From Eulemur rufifrons (Eukaryota; Chordata; Mammalia; Primates; Lemuridae), in NCBI RefSeq assembly GCF_041146395.1, contig NC_090999.1:68825001-68889000 (forward strand): a DNA stretch of 64,000 nt, written 5' to 3'. The translations under genes were made by a program, and so were the position numbers. The stretch's first letter is position 1. Every line of letters starts with the position of its first letter. The notes beneath the pieces were generated by a model, which made no database searches, had not been told where the DNA came from, and worked only from the letters and a program-made list of their open reading frames with translations. Shown piece by piece: positions 11,836-24,900 of this stretch.

Positions 11836-12990
11836 TATAATTGTGAATGTCTCTTTACCAATGTAAGATATTTATGTTTCTTCCTTTTCTTCTGTCTTAT
11901 TTTATTTTTCTGAATTACAGTTTAGCTGATTTACCCTTGGTGTGGTTTTAGTTGCTGTTTTCAATAAGATATAAACCTTTTAATAGTATCAGGAAATTTG
12001 ACCAGACAGAATGTAGACACCACCAATCGGTTATGAGCATCCAGGGAGCATTTATTACTGGTCAAGTTGAGTGCATGCTCATTCTCCATGACAAATTACT
12101 ATTTTTTGAAAGAGTAAAGCTGATTTTTATTCCAGTATGAAACACATTTTATTTTAAAGATCTTGCCTTGGTAATTGACTTCAATCAAATCTTCTTGTTG
12201 TTGTTGACAATTTTTATCTAGCCTCCTTCATAACTCAGCCAATCTGAACTTTCATTGCCCTGCTTGAGGCCCTGATGCAGCATAATAAGGTAAATACATT
12301 CAAATGATAGAAGTCTCAGGTAGGATAAATACTCCTTATCGGAACTATTTATTCACAGGCAGCACTCTAGCTTTCAAATTTTACAGCTGTGAACTTGTCC
12401 CGAGGGATAAATGCATTGAAATTTCCAGTTAAAGATTAAATACTAATCTCCCAAGAGGACATCTATTCAGCTATTTACAACAAGGTTGTAAGTCAACACC
12501 AAGCAGCTGTTCTGTTTATTTCCTCATATCAAGATTCTTAGCTTCATAGTCTAATAAATCAACTTGAGGTTGATTTAGCCTTGCATTCTTGCCAATAGTT
12601 ATGCAGTTTATTTGTAACTTAATAACTTAAGAGGATCCTTGCCATTTTCTCACACTATAACTAGTAAATCAATCATAAAACAAAGTCACGACAGATGTCC
12701 ACTAAACAAATTAGAAAGTAACATTAAGCAAAACATGTCATTACTTTTGTTTTTAAAGTAATGTGAGTCATTTTATAAATTGCTTCTGGATGAAAGCAAA
12801 AGAAATCACATCCTGGCCTCTTTCAGCATGTTTAAAAGGTGAACTAATCCCACAGAATCACGCCTATTTCAATTGATGGGTGTGTTTAGAGGAATAGTCA
12901 TAAGTATAATGAAGTACAAGAAAACAGAAAATTACACTGGTGAAGAGCAATATGACAGATAAATGACTTTAAATGAACTTGTTAAAAATA
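11836..12990. other. Unassigned, comparatively complex sequence
   Basis: No gene or repeat recognised. From about 12,180 to 12,990 base composition is balanced and the text is free of simple repeats. It has several AT-rich homeobox-like cores and an E-box-like 'cagctg' at 12,384 and 12,504. It could be conserved non-coding DNA, but nothing here proves function. Confidence 0.4.
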
Positions 12991-12999
12991 CCTCTCTGG

Positions 13000-14590
13000 T
13001 CATGGAACATCAAGTGACTATGCAGCCATACTCATCCTGACCTGGGTAGAGTCAGACCCACCAAATCATAAGTTTGGGTGGACCCAACTGCAATCCATTA
13101 TAAAATGGGTTATACTTGTAAGGACAAGCAGGGGCAGAAGATAAACACAAGCCATATGTATAGATGGCCCAGGTTCCCACGTCATCCACAAATGTTTTAT
13201 CATAGCCTCTTCTTCAGCTCACACCCTTGGCCCCTGGAATATGATGTGTAACAGCTGAAAAAAATAAGAGGAAAACATGAAAGTTAGGCTGAAGGTGGTG
13301 TTAGTTCAATATGTGGGTGCAAGTTGAAACTAGTTGATGGCTATGCTGCAGTACCATTTAATGGTGGCCTAAAAGAGAGTGGTGAGGAAAAGTTGTACTG
13401 ATAGGTAGAGTTTAATTTAAATCTGGTTGTCTACGTAGTGTGGAAAGAAAAGAGGCCTGTGGTTGGAGTATACACGTACTCATGGACAATGGTACATTGA
13501 GCCGGCACAAGAGTAGAGTTGCTATGATGGCAAGGATAGAGGGTATGTAGATCACTAGAGGTAATTTTGCTACCGCTTCAGCCTATTACTCAATCTCATA
13601 GCAACAGAGGCCAAGCCTAAGCCCCTGATATAGCACTATTCATTGAGGAAACTAATAAGCCATTCAGTGGCAAACTGATTACACTGGACTTCACTTAACA
13701 GAGTATTTGATCTACTGATGTAAGACTAAAGAACAAACATGACAGCACAGGAGAAGTTGCAGTGAGCCCCTGACTGTGCCATCCACTATATCATGACACC
13801 CGGAAACCACAAGTGTGATCGAGTGATGGAATAGCCTGTTGAAGGCACAGTTGAAGTGTCAGCTTGAAGATGATTTCTTGTGAGGATGGGAAGAAAATCT
13901 CTCAGACACCCTAAGTCAATTACCATCATATGGTGAGGTAATTGGTAAATTATATTACCAATTGGTAATTGGTAATTGGTAAATTATATTAGTGTGAGAA
14001 GAAAGCAGTGAAATTAGCAGTTAGCTCAATGCCCACGTATTGACTTGGAAAAGGTGTCCTTTCCATCTCTTCCACACTGTGTTCTTTGAGCTTAATGGTT
14101 CTGTGCCCTAGAGGAGGAATACTCCAACCAAGTAACCCAGCAAGATTCCCATCAAACCTCCAGGCACATTGTACTCTTCATTCTTAGACACCAGCAGGCA
14201 AAAAAAAGGGCAGTCAAGATTCTGTCAGGGTAAATTGGCTCTGATTACCAGGAAGAGATAAGCCTTTTGTTATATGATGGAGAAGGCAGAGAATAATAAA
14301 TTGGAAAACCAGGCAATTTGTCTTGCCATAATTTGATATTCCCTCATCCAATTTTGACTGTAAATAGAAAAATACAACAATTCCAACTCCAGAAAGGATG
14401 ATGTTCTCTGCCACCTTACTGAGCACAGGTACAAATTAATTATTTGGAGATTCTAGAATGGATGGGAGAAACATACATCTCCTGTCTCCTCAGTGTGGGG
14501 GCATTGACTAGGCCCAGTTCTCTTGTCCAAAGGCCCAGCTCTCTTGCCCAAATGTAAAACAATTTTGAAGGGTCCGTCTCAATGCTTCAG
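13000..14590 (+). mobile_element. ERVL-class endogenous retrovirus pol remnant
   Basis: An old retroviral copy on the plus strand. Its order fits ERVL pol. The segment from 13,010 to about 13,250 corresponds to the region before RNase H; 13,250-13,470 to RNase H; 13,480-13,640 to the RNase H end and integrase zinc-binding region; 13,640-13,900 to the integrase core; and 13,900-14,450 to the integrase C-terminal part. Many stops, frameshifts and lost blocks interrupt it. One part around the integrase core is missing relative to intact ERVL, near 13,700-13,760. No LTR is recognised at either end, so it is an internal fragment with no coding capacity. The family assignment within ERVL is uncertain. 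Confidence 0.65.
13937..13991. repeat. 21-bp direct repeat and AATTGGT array
   Basis: The 21-mer starting 'ggtaattggtaaattata' occurs exactly at 13,937-13,957 and 13,971-13,991, with extra 'aattggt' units between. 'taccaattggta' at the centre is self-complementary. It is probably a local slippage duplication inside the retroviral relic. Confidence 0.85.
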
Positions 14591-15830
14591 GTAAGATAGA
14601 CAGAGACCTTTTTTGAGAAGTCATTACAGTTCAATTTCTTTAATCTTTCTAAAAGATGTTGATTATATGGGTACTTCCTAATTATCTTCCTGTATATAAA
14701 TCCTCCTCTCAGGGTTTGCTTCCCATAGAAGCTGATCTAAATGCCTTTTTATTTCTTTTAATTTTAACTATTTTGCTTCAAAATTTGACATTGCTTAACA
14801 TTAGTAATATGATTTCCTGCCCTCAATCAAGAGGCTCTTAATCAAAAAAGGGGGATACTATTTTTACTATTACATATTTTGTATAAATCGAGAAGTATGT
14901 ACATTTAATGAATTAGTAAAAAGAAAAATATTCTTTATAGTTGTGCTTTCCTTTGTTATTTTTTATTTCAGAGAGCACAAAAATTAATCACTATACATTT
15001 TAAGTCCATTAACTGTCCAGTAATTTTTCACTCCATAAATTAAGAATTTTGGTATTTAGGAATCTGTGAAGAAATAGAAAATATCCAATGTATTAGCACA
15101 CTAATTATAATGAGTAAGATTAAAATGTGAATTCTAATATCTGAGCTTTTTAAGTAAAGTGAAAAAGAAAGTCCATTGCAAGTTTTTGTCTGATAAAATA
15201 AAAATTTATTTCTTTCATGGCTCCCTTATCTCCTTCAAAGATGGGTTATAATTATTATATTACAATGCAATAATTAATTAAAAAGCAGGAGATGATCACA
15301 CTGGTCACTATACTGGGTGATCTAGGTAGTTGTAACATATTTTAATTTCATGTAAGTATCAATTTTAATGTTTTTCATTTTTCTAGTTATACTTATTGCA
15401 TACATGTGCTCTTTCATTTCAAAGACTCATTATCTATAATTGTGTGTGTTCAGGTAAACATTAACAGTTCAAACAAAATATCACATCTAATAGCCGCCTT
15501 ACATTCTAATTTTGGGAAATATAAAAAGGAGACTTGAGGTTTATTTTCAGATATTTTCATAAAGATTATTTTAGAGTTGTCTGAGAAAAGTTAAATTTAT
15601 TAATGGATTAACATTTTTATATTTACTAACTTAAAAAATTAAAATATATTATTTTCTTCCATGGTCTAAGAGATGATTTTGTACTAGTAAGTACACTTTA
15701 GCCAAACCAATGCATTAGGCCCCAACATTTCCAGTGGTTAATTATCAGTTATCTTTTTGTTCTGCTTCTTAGTATTTTAGGCACTGTTGATCATAAGCAT
15801 TCACAACCTTCATTTTATTTTATTTTATGT
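14591..15830. other. Unassigned AT-rich sequence
   Basis: No gene, RNA gene or repeat family recognised. Open frames are short and AT-driven. Confidence 0.5.
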
Positions 15831-15831
15831 T

Positions 15832-16099
15832 ATTTTTTTTGAAATAGTGTCTTGCTCTGTTGCCCAGGCATGAGGGCAGTAGTGTCATCATAGCTCACTG
15901 CAATCTCAACCTCCTGGCCTAAAGTAATTCTCCTGCCTCAAACTCCTGAGTAGCTGGGACTACAGGTGCACACCAACACCCAGGTAATTTGTATACTTCT
16001 TGTAGTTTAGGCTGATTTCCAATTCCTGACCTCAAGCCATGCTCCTGCCTTGGCCTCTCAAAGTGCTAGGGTTATAGGAGAGAGCCACCACACCTGGCT
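15832..16099 (-). mobile_element. Old, diverged Alu
   Basis: Antisense dimeric Alu: 'cttgctctgttgcccaggca', 'agctcactgcaatctcaacc', 'gtagctgggactacaggtgc', and the right-arm end 'ccaccacacctggctc'. It is shorter and more diverged than the other copies and lacks the lemur-type linker. It resembles AluJ-type elements. Confidence 0.75.
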
Positions 16100-16199
16100 C
16101 AATCATAATCTTCTTAAAATACTTTCTTCACTATGCTTCCAGAGCACCATCTTTACAGCACTATCTTCTCACCAAATTCTCTTTCTAACTCAAAGGTTG

Positions 16200-16916
<717 letters not shown>

Positions 16917-16929
16917 TCCTTCTCTTCTT

Positions 16930-17272
<343 letters not shown>

Positions 17273-17284
17273 TCCCTCTCTTCT

Positions 17285-17690
17285 TATACTCCAAATGAAA
17301 TCTATCACTGAGTCTTTTCATTTCTGCTTTGGTAACACATCCAACATCTCATTACTTCTCAATGTTTACACTGTCACCCCAGTCCAAGACACCATCCCTG
17401 ATAATCTCTACTACTTAAATTGCACAGAAAATTGTTTTCCTCTATCCACTATAGTCTTTCTGCAGCTTTTTCTTCACAGAGCAGCCAGAGTAACCTTTTT
17501 AAAATAAAGATCATATAATTTCTTTTTCAAAACACTGCTATAGTTTTGTCCTGTTTCAAACATAATAATATTTAAATCTTTCCACGGACCACAACATTCT
17601 ATAGGATTTCAGGTCCTTAGTTACTTCTTTTCTGATCTCATATATAAATACCTTCTTTAAGCTTATAAATATAATCTACCTAACCTAACA
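17285..17690 (+). mobile_element. Ancient LINE-like repeat, right part
   Basis: Continuation of the repeat interrupted at 16,585: 'acacatccaacatctcatta', 'ccccagtccaagacaccatc', 'cacagagcagccagagtaac', 'caaaacactgctatagtttt' and 'ggtccttagttacttctttt'. The order is collinear with the left part. Confidence 0.5.
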
Positions 17691-18204
17691 TCTGCAAGAA
17701 GAGAAGTTAAATGATTTGTAAGGATATTTCCTTGTCTACTTTACTCTGGGCCTCAGGAGAGGACAACTTTCACTTTTCCAGGTCTACAGTTTCTTTCTGG
17801 CTGTGAAACTAACTAATGGAACAGGTCCTGGAATATGCATATACAACATTCTTTTCCATGCCTAGACCTGAGTCTGCAGTTTCAACATCATCTTCAAATA
17901 CAAAGCTTAGATATAATGTTTAAATATTTAATAGTTATATTAAAATTTCTCCTTCACTTGTAACCTCACTTTAATCATCCTTTGTTTTTATGCAGTACCT
18001 TTCTTAAGTGATTCCCAGAACCTCCTATCTAGTACTTCAGTAGATTTTTACCTCTGAAGTCTTTCCTCCTATGTCTGCAATAATTAAGGTAGATGTGCCT
18101 ACTTGGCTTTATCTCACTGATGTGATGACTGCCAATTTTTCTGTTTTTGTTTTTCTTCTTTTGATTCCGTACTTTTGATTCTTGTTATTTACGTAGGCTT
18201 CTTT
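17691..18204. other. Unassigned sequence upstream of the L1
   Basis: No gene or clear repeat recognised. The far right end, 'tcttctc' at 18,205-18,211, is the probable left target-duplication copy of the following L1. Confidence 0.4.
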
Positions 18205-18583
18205 TCTTCTCGTTTTTTAATTTTTAATTTTTATGGGTACATAATAGTTATATATCTTTATATGATATATGTGATGTTTTGATACAGGCACACAATGTGA
18301 ATTAACCAAATCAGGGTAATTGGGGCATCCATCACCTCAGGCATTTAACATTTCTTCGTGTTAGGAACATTCCAGTTTCACTCTTAGTTATTTTAAAGTA
18401 TACCTGAACTTATTGTTGATTATAGCCACTTTATTGTACTATTGAATATTCATTTTTCATTCTATTTAAGTATATTTTTTCACCCATTGTTCATCCTCCC
18501 TTTATCCCCCATGCCCTGCTATGCTTTCTAGCCTCTGGAGACTTTCTATTCTCTGTCTCCATGAGATCAATTATTTTTAATAT

Positions 18584-21500
18584 TTAGCTCCCACATATGA
18601 GTGAGATTATGGGAGATTTGTCTTTCTGTGCTTGGCTTATTTCACCTAATACAATGTTTTCCTGTTCCGTCCTTATTGTTACAAATGGCAGGGATTCACT
18701 CTTTTTGTGGCTATGTAATATTCCATTGTATGTATGTACCACAATTTCTTTATCCATTCAGCCATTGATGAACACTTAGGTTGATTCCATATCTTGGCTA
18801 TTGTGAATGATATTGCAATAAACATGGGAGTGCAAATATCTTTTCGCTATACTGACTTCCCATCCTTAGCATATTTACCAAGCACTGGGATGACAGGGTC
18901 ATATGATAGTTCCATTTTTAGTTTTTCGAGGAACCTTCATCCTCTTCTGTATAGTGATTACACTAATTTACATTCCTACAAATGTAAATGTACAAGGGTT
19001 CCCCATTCTCTACATCCTCAACAGCATTTGTTATTGCCTGTCATTTTGATTAAAGCTTTTTTAACTGGGATAAGATGATATGTCATTGTAGTTTTGATTT
19101 GCATTTCTCTGATGACTCATGATGTTCAAGTATTTTTTTCATATACGTGTTGATCATTTGTATGTCTTCTTCTGAGAAATGTCTATTATGATCCTTTGCC
19201 CATTTTTAATTGGATTATTTGATATTTTCCTATCTAGTTGTTGGAGCTCCTTATATATTCTAGTTACTAATCCCTTGTTGTGAAAGTAGTTTGTAAGCAT
19301 TTTCTCCCATTCTGTGGATTGTATCTTCATTTTGTTGATTGTTTCATTTTCTGTGAAGAAGCTTTTTAGCTTTATGTGATCCCATTTATCTGTTCAATTT
19401 TACTTGGGTTGACTGGGATTTGGGGGTGCTACTCAAGAATTCCTTGCCCAGATGAATGTCCTAAAGCATTTCCCCAGAGTTTTCTTTTAATAGTTTTATA
19501 GTTTTAGGTTTTAGATGTAAGTAATCAATTTTGATTTGATTTTTTTATATGTTGAGAGTTAAAATTCTAGTTTCATTCTTCTGCATATGGATGTCCTATT
19601 TCACAGAACCATTTATTGAAGAGATTGTCTTTTCCACACTGTATGTTCTTGGCATCTTTGTCAAATATAAGTTCACTATAGATGTGTGAATTTATTTGTA
19701 GTTTCTTTATTCTGTTCCATTGGTATATGTATATGTTTTTATGCCAGTACCATGCTGTTTTGTTTACTACAGCTCTGTAGCATAATTTGAAGTCAGTTAT
19801 TGCGATTCCTTCAGTTTTGTTCTTTTTGCTCAGGATGACTTTGGCTATTCTGGGTCTTTTGAAATTCCATATAAACTTTAGGATTATTTTTTCCTATGTC
19901 TGTGAAGAATGCCATTGGTATTAATATTTTGACTGGGATTGAATTTAATCTTTAGATTGCTTTGGGCACTATGGATATTTCAAAAATATTGATTCTTCTA
20001 ATCCATGAACATGGAATATCTTTCCATTTATTGGTGTTCTCTTTAATATCTTTCATCAATGTTTTATAATTTTCATTGTAGATATTTTTCACTTCTTTGG
20101 TTAATTTTATTCCTTGGTATTTTATTTTATTTGTAGCTATTTTAAATGGGATTACTTTGTTGGTTTCTATTTCAGATTTTTGTCATACAGAAATGCTGCT
20201 GATTTTTTTGTGTGCTGATTTGTTTCATGCAACTTTACTGAATTTGTTTATCAGTTCTAGTAGCTTTTGGGGAGAGTCTTTAGGTTTCTCTAGATATAGG
20301 ATCATGTTGTCTACAAACAAGGATAATTTGATTTCTTCCTTTTGAATTTGGATACCCTTTATTTCTTTCCATTGTCTGATTGCTCTAGCTGGAACTTCCA
20401 GTGTTATGTTGAATACCAGTGGTGAAAGTGGGCATCTTTGTTTTATTCCACATCTTAGAGCAAAGACTTTCATTTTTTTCACATTCAACACAATACTAGA
20501 TATAGATCTGTCATACATGGCTTTTATTGTCTTGAGGAAGGTTCATTGTATATCCAGTTTTTGAGAATTTTTATCATAAAAGATGTTGAATTTTATCGAA
20601 TGCTTTTTCAGCATCAATTGAAATGATCATCTGGTTTCCTCCTTCATTCTGTCGATATGATGTGTCACATTAATTGGTTTGCATATGTTGAACCATCCTT
20701 CCATCCCTGGGGATGAATTGCACTTTATCATGATGAATAATCTTTTTAATATGTTGTTGAATTCAGTTTGCCAGTATTTGTTGAGTATTTTTGTGTTTAT
20801 CAGAGATGTTGGCCTATAGTTTTCTTTTTTTGTTCTGTCTTCATCTCTTTTATTGCTTCTTTTCTTCTACTAATTTTAGGTCTGGTTTGCTCTTACTTTT
20901 CTAGTTGTTTGAGATGCATAAGTAGGTTATTTATTTGAAGATTTTCTACTTTTTTGATGTAGGCACTTATTACTATAAACTTTCCTTTTATTATTGCCTT
21001 TGCCTTATCTCATAGGTTTTGATATGTTGTGTTTTCATTTTTATTTGTTTTGAAAAATTTTTTTATTTCCTTCCTAATCTCTTCATTGACCCACTTGTCA
21101 TTCAGAAGCATATTATTTAATTTCCATGTGTTTGTATATTTTTTTATTTTTTTATTGATACATAATAATTGTACGTATTCATGGAGTGCATGTTATATTT
21201 TGATACAAGCATATAACATATAATGATCAAATCAGGGTAATTGGGACATGATTCACCTGAAACACTTATCATTGCTTTATGTTGGGAGCATTTGAAAACT
21301 TCTAGCTTTACTGAAATATAATAAATTATTGCTAACTATAGCTGCCCTATTGCACTATTAAACACTAGAACTTTTTCCTTCTATATTTTTTTAATCTTTC
21401 TCTTGTTATTGATTTCTAGGCTTATTCCATTGTGGTCAGAGAAAAAAACTTAGTATGATTTAAATATTTTTTGAATTTTTTGAGGCTTGTTTTGTGGCCT

Positions 21501-22100
21501 AACATATGGTCATCTCTCCTTAAGAATAATCTATGAACTGAGGAGAAGAATGTGAATTCTGCAGCTGTTGGATTAAATGTTCTGTAAACATCTATTAGGT
21601 CCATCTGGTTTATGGTGCAGATTATGTTCAATGCTTCATTTTTTATTTTCTGTCTGGGTGACCTGTCCAGTGCTGCAAATAGAGTGTTGGGGTCTCTAAT
21701 GATTATTGTATTGGGGTCTATCTCTCTCTTTAGCTCTGATAAGCTCTGATAATATATGCTTTATACATCTGTGCTCCAGCATTGGGTAAATATATATTTA
21801 GAATTGTTATATCCTTTTGCTGAATGTTCCCTTTATCATTATACAGTGACCTTCTTTGTCTCTTTTTACAGTTTTTGTCTTGAAATCTGTTTTACCTGAT
21901 AGAAGTATAGCTACTGAGGCACTCTTTTGGTTTCCATTTGCATAGAATATCTTTTCCCTTTCCTTTATTTTCAGTCTATGTGTATCTTTACAGGGGAAGT
22001 GTATTTCTTGCAGACAACATAAGTTAGATCTTGTTTTTTGTATTCATTCAGCCACTTGATGTCTTTTGATTGGAGAGTTTAATGTATTCACATGTAATGT
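18584..22100 (-). pseudogene. L1 ORF2 relic (endonuclease and reverse transcriptase)
   Basis: On the minus strand, an endonuclease-like segment runs about 22,100-21,400 ('ILNIYLPNAGAQ' near 21,790 and 'INQMDLIDVYRTFNP' near 21,600). After the nested insertion and a deletion, the reverse transcriptase follows around 20,870-19,900. The best preserved frame is 20,225-20,518, with '[15 protein letters not shown]'. The catalytic FADD motif reads FVDN at residues 68-71 of that frame, so a catalytic Asp is lost. The C-terminus 'SLICGS' and stop lie at 18,584-18,600. The reading frame is broken many times. In life ORF2p nicks target DNA and copies L1 RNA. Confidence 0.85.
21147..21381 (-). mobile_element. 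5'-truncated L1 3' UTR nested in an older L1
   Basis: A 235-bp piece with antisense L1 3' UTR landmarks ('attgatacataataattgta', 'aaatcagggtaattgggaca', 'gctatagctgccctattgca'-type text). It interrupts the ORF2 endonuclease region and is flanked by a perfect 12-bp duplication 'tatattttttta' at 21,135-21,146 and 21,382-21,393. It lies in the same orientation as the host, with its tail side at the low coordinate. Confidence 0.88.
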
Positions 22101-22619
22101 TATTGTTGATAGGTAAGATCTTACTCCTTCCATGTTGTTATTTAATTTCTGGTTGTTTTGTGGTTCTCTCTGTCTTACTTCCTGTCTTCTTTTGTTAAAA
22201 GTTATTTTCTCTGGTGGTATGTTTTAATTTCTTGTTTTTCATTTTGTTTGTATCTGTTGTAGGTTTTTTGATTTGAGGTTACTGTGAGGCTTGCAAAAAA
22301 TTTTATAACCAGTTATTTGATCATATAACAACTCTGCCTACAAACAAACAAACACACAAAGAGAAATCTAACAGAAAATTCTGTCTTTTTTCTCCATCCA
22401 CCTTCCTGGTTTTTAACTGTTTGTTGTTTCCATCCATATATTTTTATACTATCTATCTCTTAAAAAGTTGTTGTTCTTTTGTTTGATAAGTTTGTCTTTT
22501 AGTTTTCCTACTCAAGATATAAGTGGTTTATATACCATATTTCCAGCAATAGAGTATTCTGTATTTGTTTCCTTGCTGTTACCAGTGAGTTGTATACTTT
22601 CAGATTTCTTATTGTTCAT

Positions 22620-23470
22620 TAATATCCTTTTCTTTCAGACTGAAGAACATTTTTTTTAACATTTTTGTATGATGGGTCTGGTGTTTATGAAATCCCACAG
22701 CTTATGATTATCAGGCAAAGTCTTAATTTCTCCTTCATGTTTGAAGAGTATTTTTATAAGATATAATATTCTGGGTAAGGGTTTTTTTCTCCTTCAGTAC
22801 TTTGAATATGTTATGCCACTCTCTCCTGGTCTGTAAGGTTTCCACTGAGTTGTCTGCTGCCAGACATATTGGACCTCCTTTGTTGTTATTTTCTTTCTTT
22901 CTTTCTTTTTTTTTTTTTTTTTTTTTTGCTTTCCTTAGGACATTTTCTTTAACCATGACCTTTGAAAGATTGATTATTAAATGGCTTGAAGTAACATTTT
23001 TTGGGTTAAATCTGTTTGGTGTTCTATGACCTTCTTGTACCTGAATATTGATATCTTTCCTTAGGTTTGGAAAGTTTTCTGTTACAATTTCTTTCAACAT
23101 ACTTTCTACCCCAATCTTTCTCTCTACCTCATCTTTAAGGCCAGTAACTCTTAGATTTGCCTTTTTGAGTCTATTTTCTAGATCTTGTAGGTGTGCTTCA
23201 TTCTTATTTATTATTTTTTCTTTTTTCTCTTCTGACTGTGTATTTTCAAATATCCTGTCTTCAAGTTCACTAGTTTTTTCTTACCTGGTCAATTCTGCTG
23301 TTAGGAGACTCTCACGCATTTCTCAGTTTGTCAATTGAATATTTAAGCTGTAGAATTTCTGCTTATATATTATTTCAATCTCTTTGTTATTAATAAATTT
23401 CTCTGATAGGCTTTTAAATTCCTTCTCTGTGTTGTCTTGAAGTTTACTGAGCTTCTTAAAGACAGCCATT
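22620..23470 (-). pseudogene. L1 ORF1 relic with A-rich expansion
   Basis: ORF1p is the L1 RNA-binding chaperone. From a start near 23,470 ('MAVFKKLSK'), a coiled-coil-like Glu/Lys/Leu-rich region with in-frame stops is followed by the RRM and C-terminal domain. The open frame 22,735-23,100 contains 'INIQVQEGHRTPNRFNPK' and 'ETLQTRREWHNIFKVLKE', which are conserved CTD landmarks. At 22,887-22,928 an A-rich run (on the minus strand) adds a stretch of Lys/Arg/Glu codons between the RRM and CTD, apparently microsatellite growth at an existing A-rich site. Confidence 0.85.
22884..22928. repeat. (TTTC)n / poly(T) tract
   Basis: 'ttctttctttctttc' followed by an uninterrupted T run, inside the ORF1 relic. 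It is a microsatellite rather than an Alu tail: no Alu sequence adjoins it. Confidence 0.9.
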
Positions 23471-24900
23471 TTAAAATCTTTGTCTAAAAATCACATATCT
23501 CCCTCACACCAGGATTTGTCACTGAGACCTTATTTAGTTTGTTTGGTAAGTTCTTGTTTTCCTTGATGTTCTTGATTCTTGTAGATGTTTGTCTATGTCT
23601 GGGCATTGAAGAGTAGGTATTTACTTTAATCTTTGTAGTGTGAGCTTATTTGAACCCATCCTTGAGAATGCGTTCCAGATATTCAAAGGGAATTTAATGT
23701 TGTGATCTAAGTCTTGCAGCCATATAAGGGGTTGCCCCAAGCCTAGTAGTACCATGACCCTTGCAGACTCTTGGTTATACCACCTTGGTGAATTTGTATA
23801 AGATATAAAAGAATTCCCTGGATTATCAAGCAAAGTCCTTCTTTCTCTTCCTTCATGTTCTGTGTTGAGTTGCTGGAGTTGGGAGAGGAGTGATGTAGGC
23901 ACTTCCTCATGGCCATACCAGCACCAGGTCACCCCTGAAGCCAGCCCAGGCTCACCCAAAGCCAGTGGTGACTGTTGCCTGCCTACTTCGGATGTTTATT
24001 CAAATCCCAAGGGCTCTTTAGTTAGCAGTTGTTAAATTGTGGCAGAACTAGGTCCTTCTCTTCAAGGCAACATGTTTCCGTCTGGCCCAAGGTGGGTCTA
24101 GAAATGTCATCCAGGAAGTTAGGCCTGGATTCAGGTACATCAGGAATCTGCTTGGTGCTTTCTGTTATTATCGCTGAACTGGTACCCAAGTTGCAAAACA
24201 AAGTCCTCTGAGATCTTTCCTTTCCTTTCCTCAAGTGGAAGAGACTCTCCCTGAGCCACACTGCCTGTAGTTGGGGGAGGGGTGACACAGGCATTGGCTT
24301 GGTGGCAGCTGCTAGTGTCTCACTGGATCACATACACCAAAAATCCACTGGCTCCAAGCCAGCACAGGAAGAGTACTTGCCCAGGACTGCAGCCCTTGTG
24401 GCCTGACTGCCTTAAGAATTTAGTCCAGGTCCTAGGTAGCTCTTTTTCTGTGGGGCTAGTGGGAACTCAGGCTTTGGGGCAAAGATTTCCCTCTGGCAGG
24501 GCTGGTCAAAATGCTCACTCCATAGGCATTGGCAGAATTCTGCCCTGTGATATATTCCCCTTGCCAGAGTGGCACTGAGTTTCAATTCAAAGCCCAACGA
24601 TCACTTTACTTTCCCTCCCCCAGGCACATAAATTAATTCTCTCTCCACTCATTGTACTGGGATGGCACTTCCAGTGGTTGGAGGAGAGTTGGTGTAGGCA
24701 ATGCAAAACTATCTTTCCTGCCCTCTTCATTGCCTCTTTCCTTGATATAATGTTAAAATCAGGTAGTATCATCATTCACCTGATTTTTAGTTCTTCTGAA
24801 GGTGCTTGCTTGCCTGGATAGCTGCTGAATTAGGTATTTGCATAAAAGGATGATTATTGGAGATTTCTATTCAGCCATCTTGCACTGTCCCTATCTTCTC

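Larger units (their letters stand above)
18215..24891 (-). mobile_element. Near full-length old L1 with nested L1 fragment
   Basis: Read on the minus strand: 5' UTR (24,891-23,471) starting 'gggacagtgcaagatggctg', ORF1 relic (about 23,470-22,620), ORF2 relic (about 22,100-18,584) and 3' UTR ending in an A/T-rich tail at 18,215. The total of ~6.7 kb is close to intact L1 length. 'tcttctc' flanks both ends (18,205-18,211 and 24,894-24,900), a plausible short target duplication. A second L1 fragment sits at 21,147-21,381, and a piece linking endonuclease and reverse transcriptase is deleted near 20,850-20,880. Stops and frameshifts show it is dead. Confidence 0.88.

Noticed and set aside
20225..20518. 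97-codon open frame that could be taken as a gene
   Set aside because: It is L1 reverse transcriptase sequence within the old L1, with a damaged catalytic motif.
22884..22928. T-rich tract as an Alu tail
   Set aside because: L1 ORF1 sequence continues on both sides, so it is a microsatellite inside the L1.
24022..24597. Several overlapping open frames in GC-richer DNA
   Set aside because: They lie in the L1 5' UTR on both strands and show no domain; GC content alone keeps the frames open.
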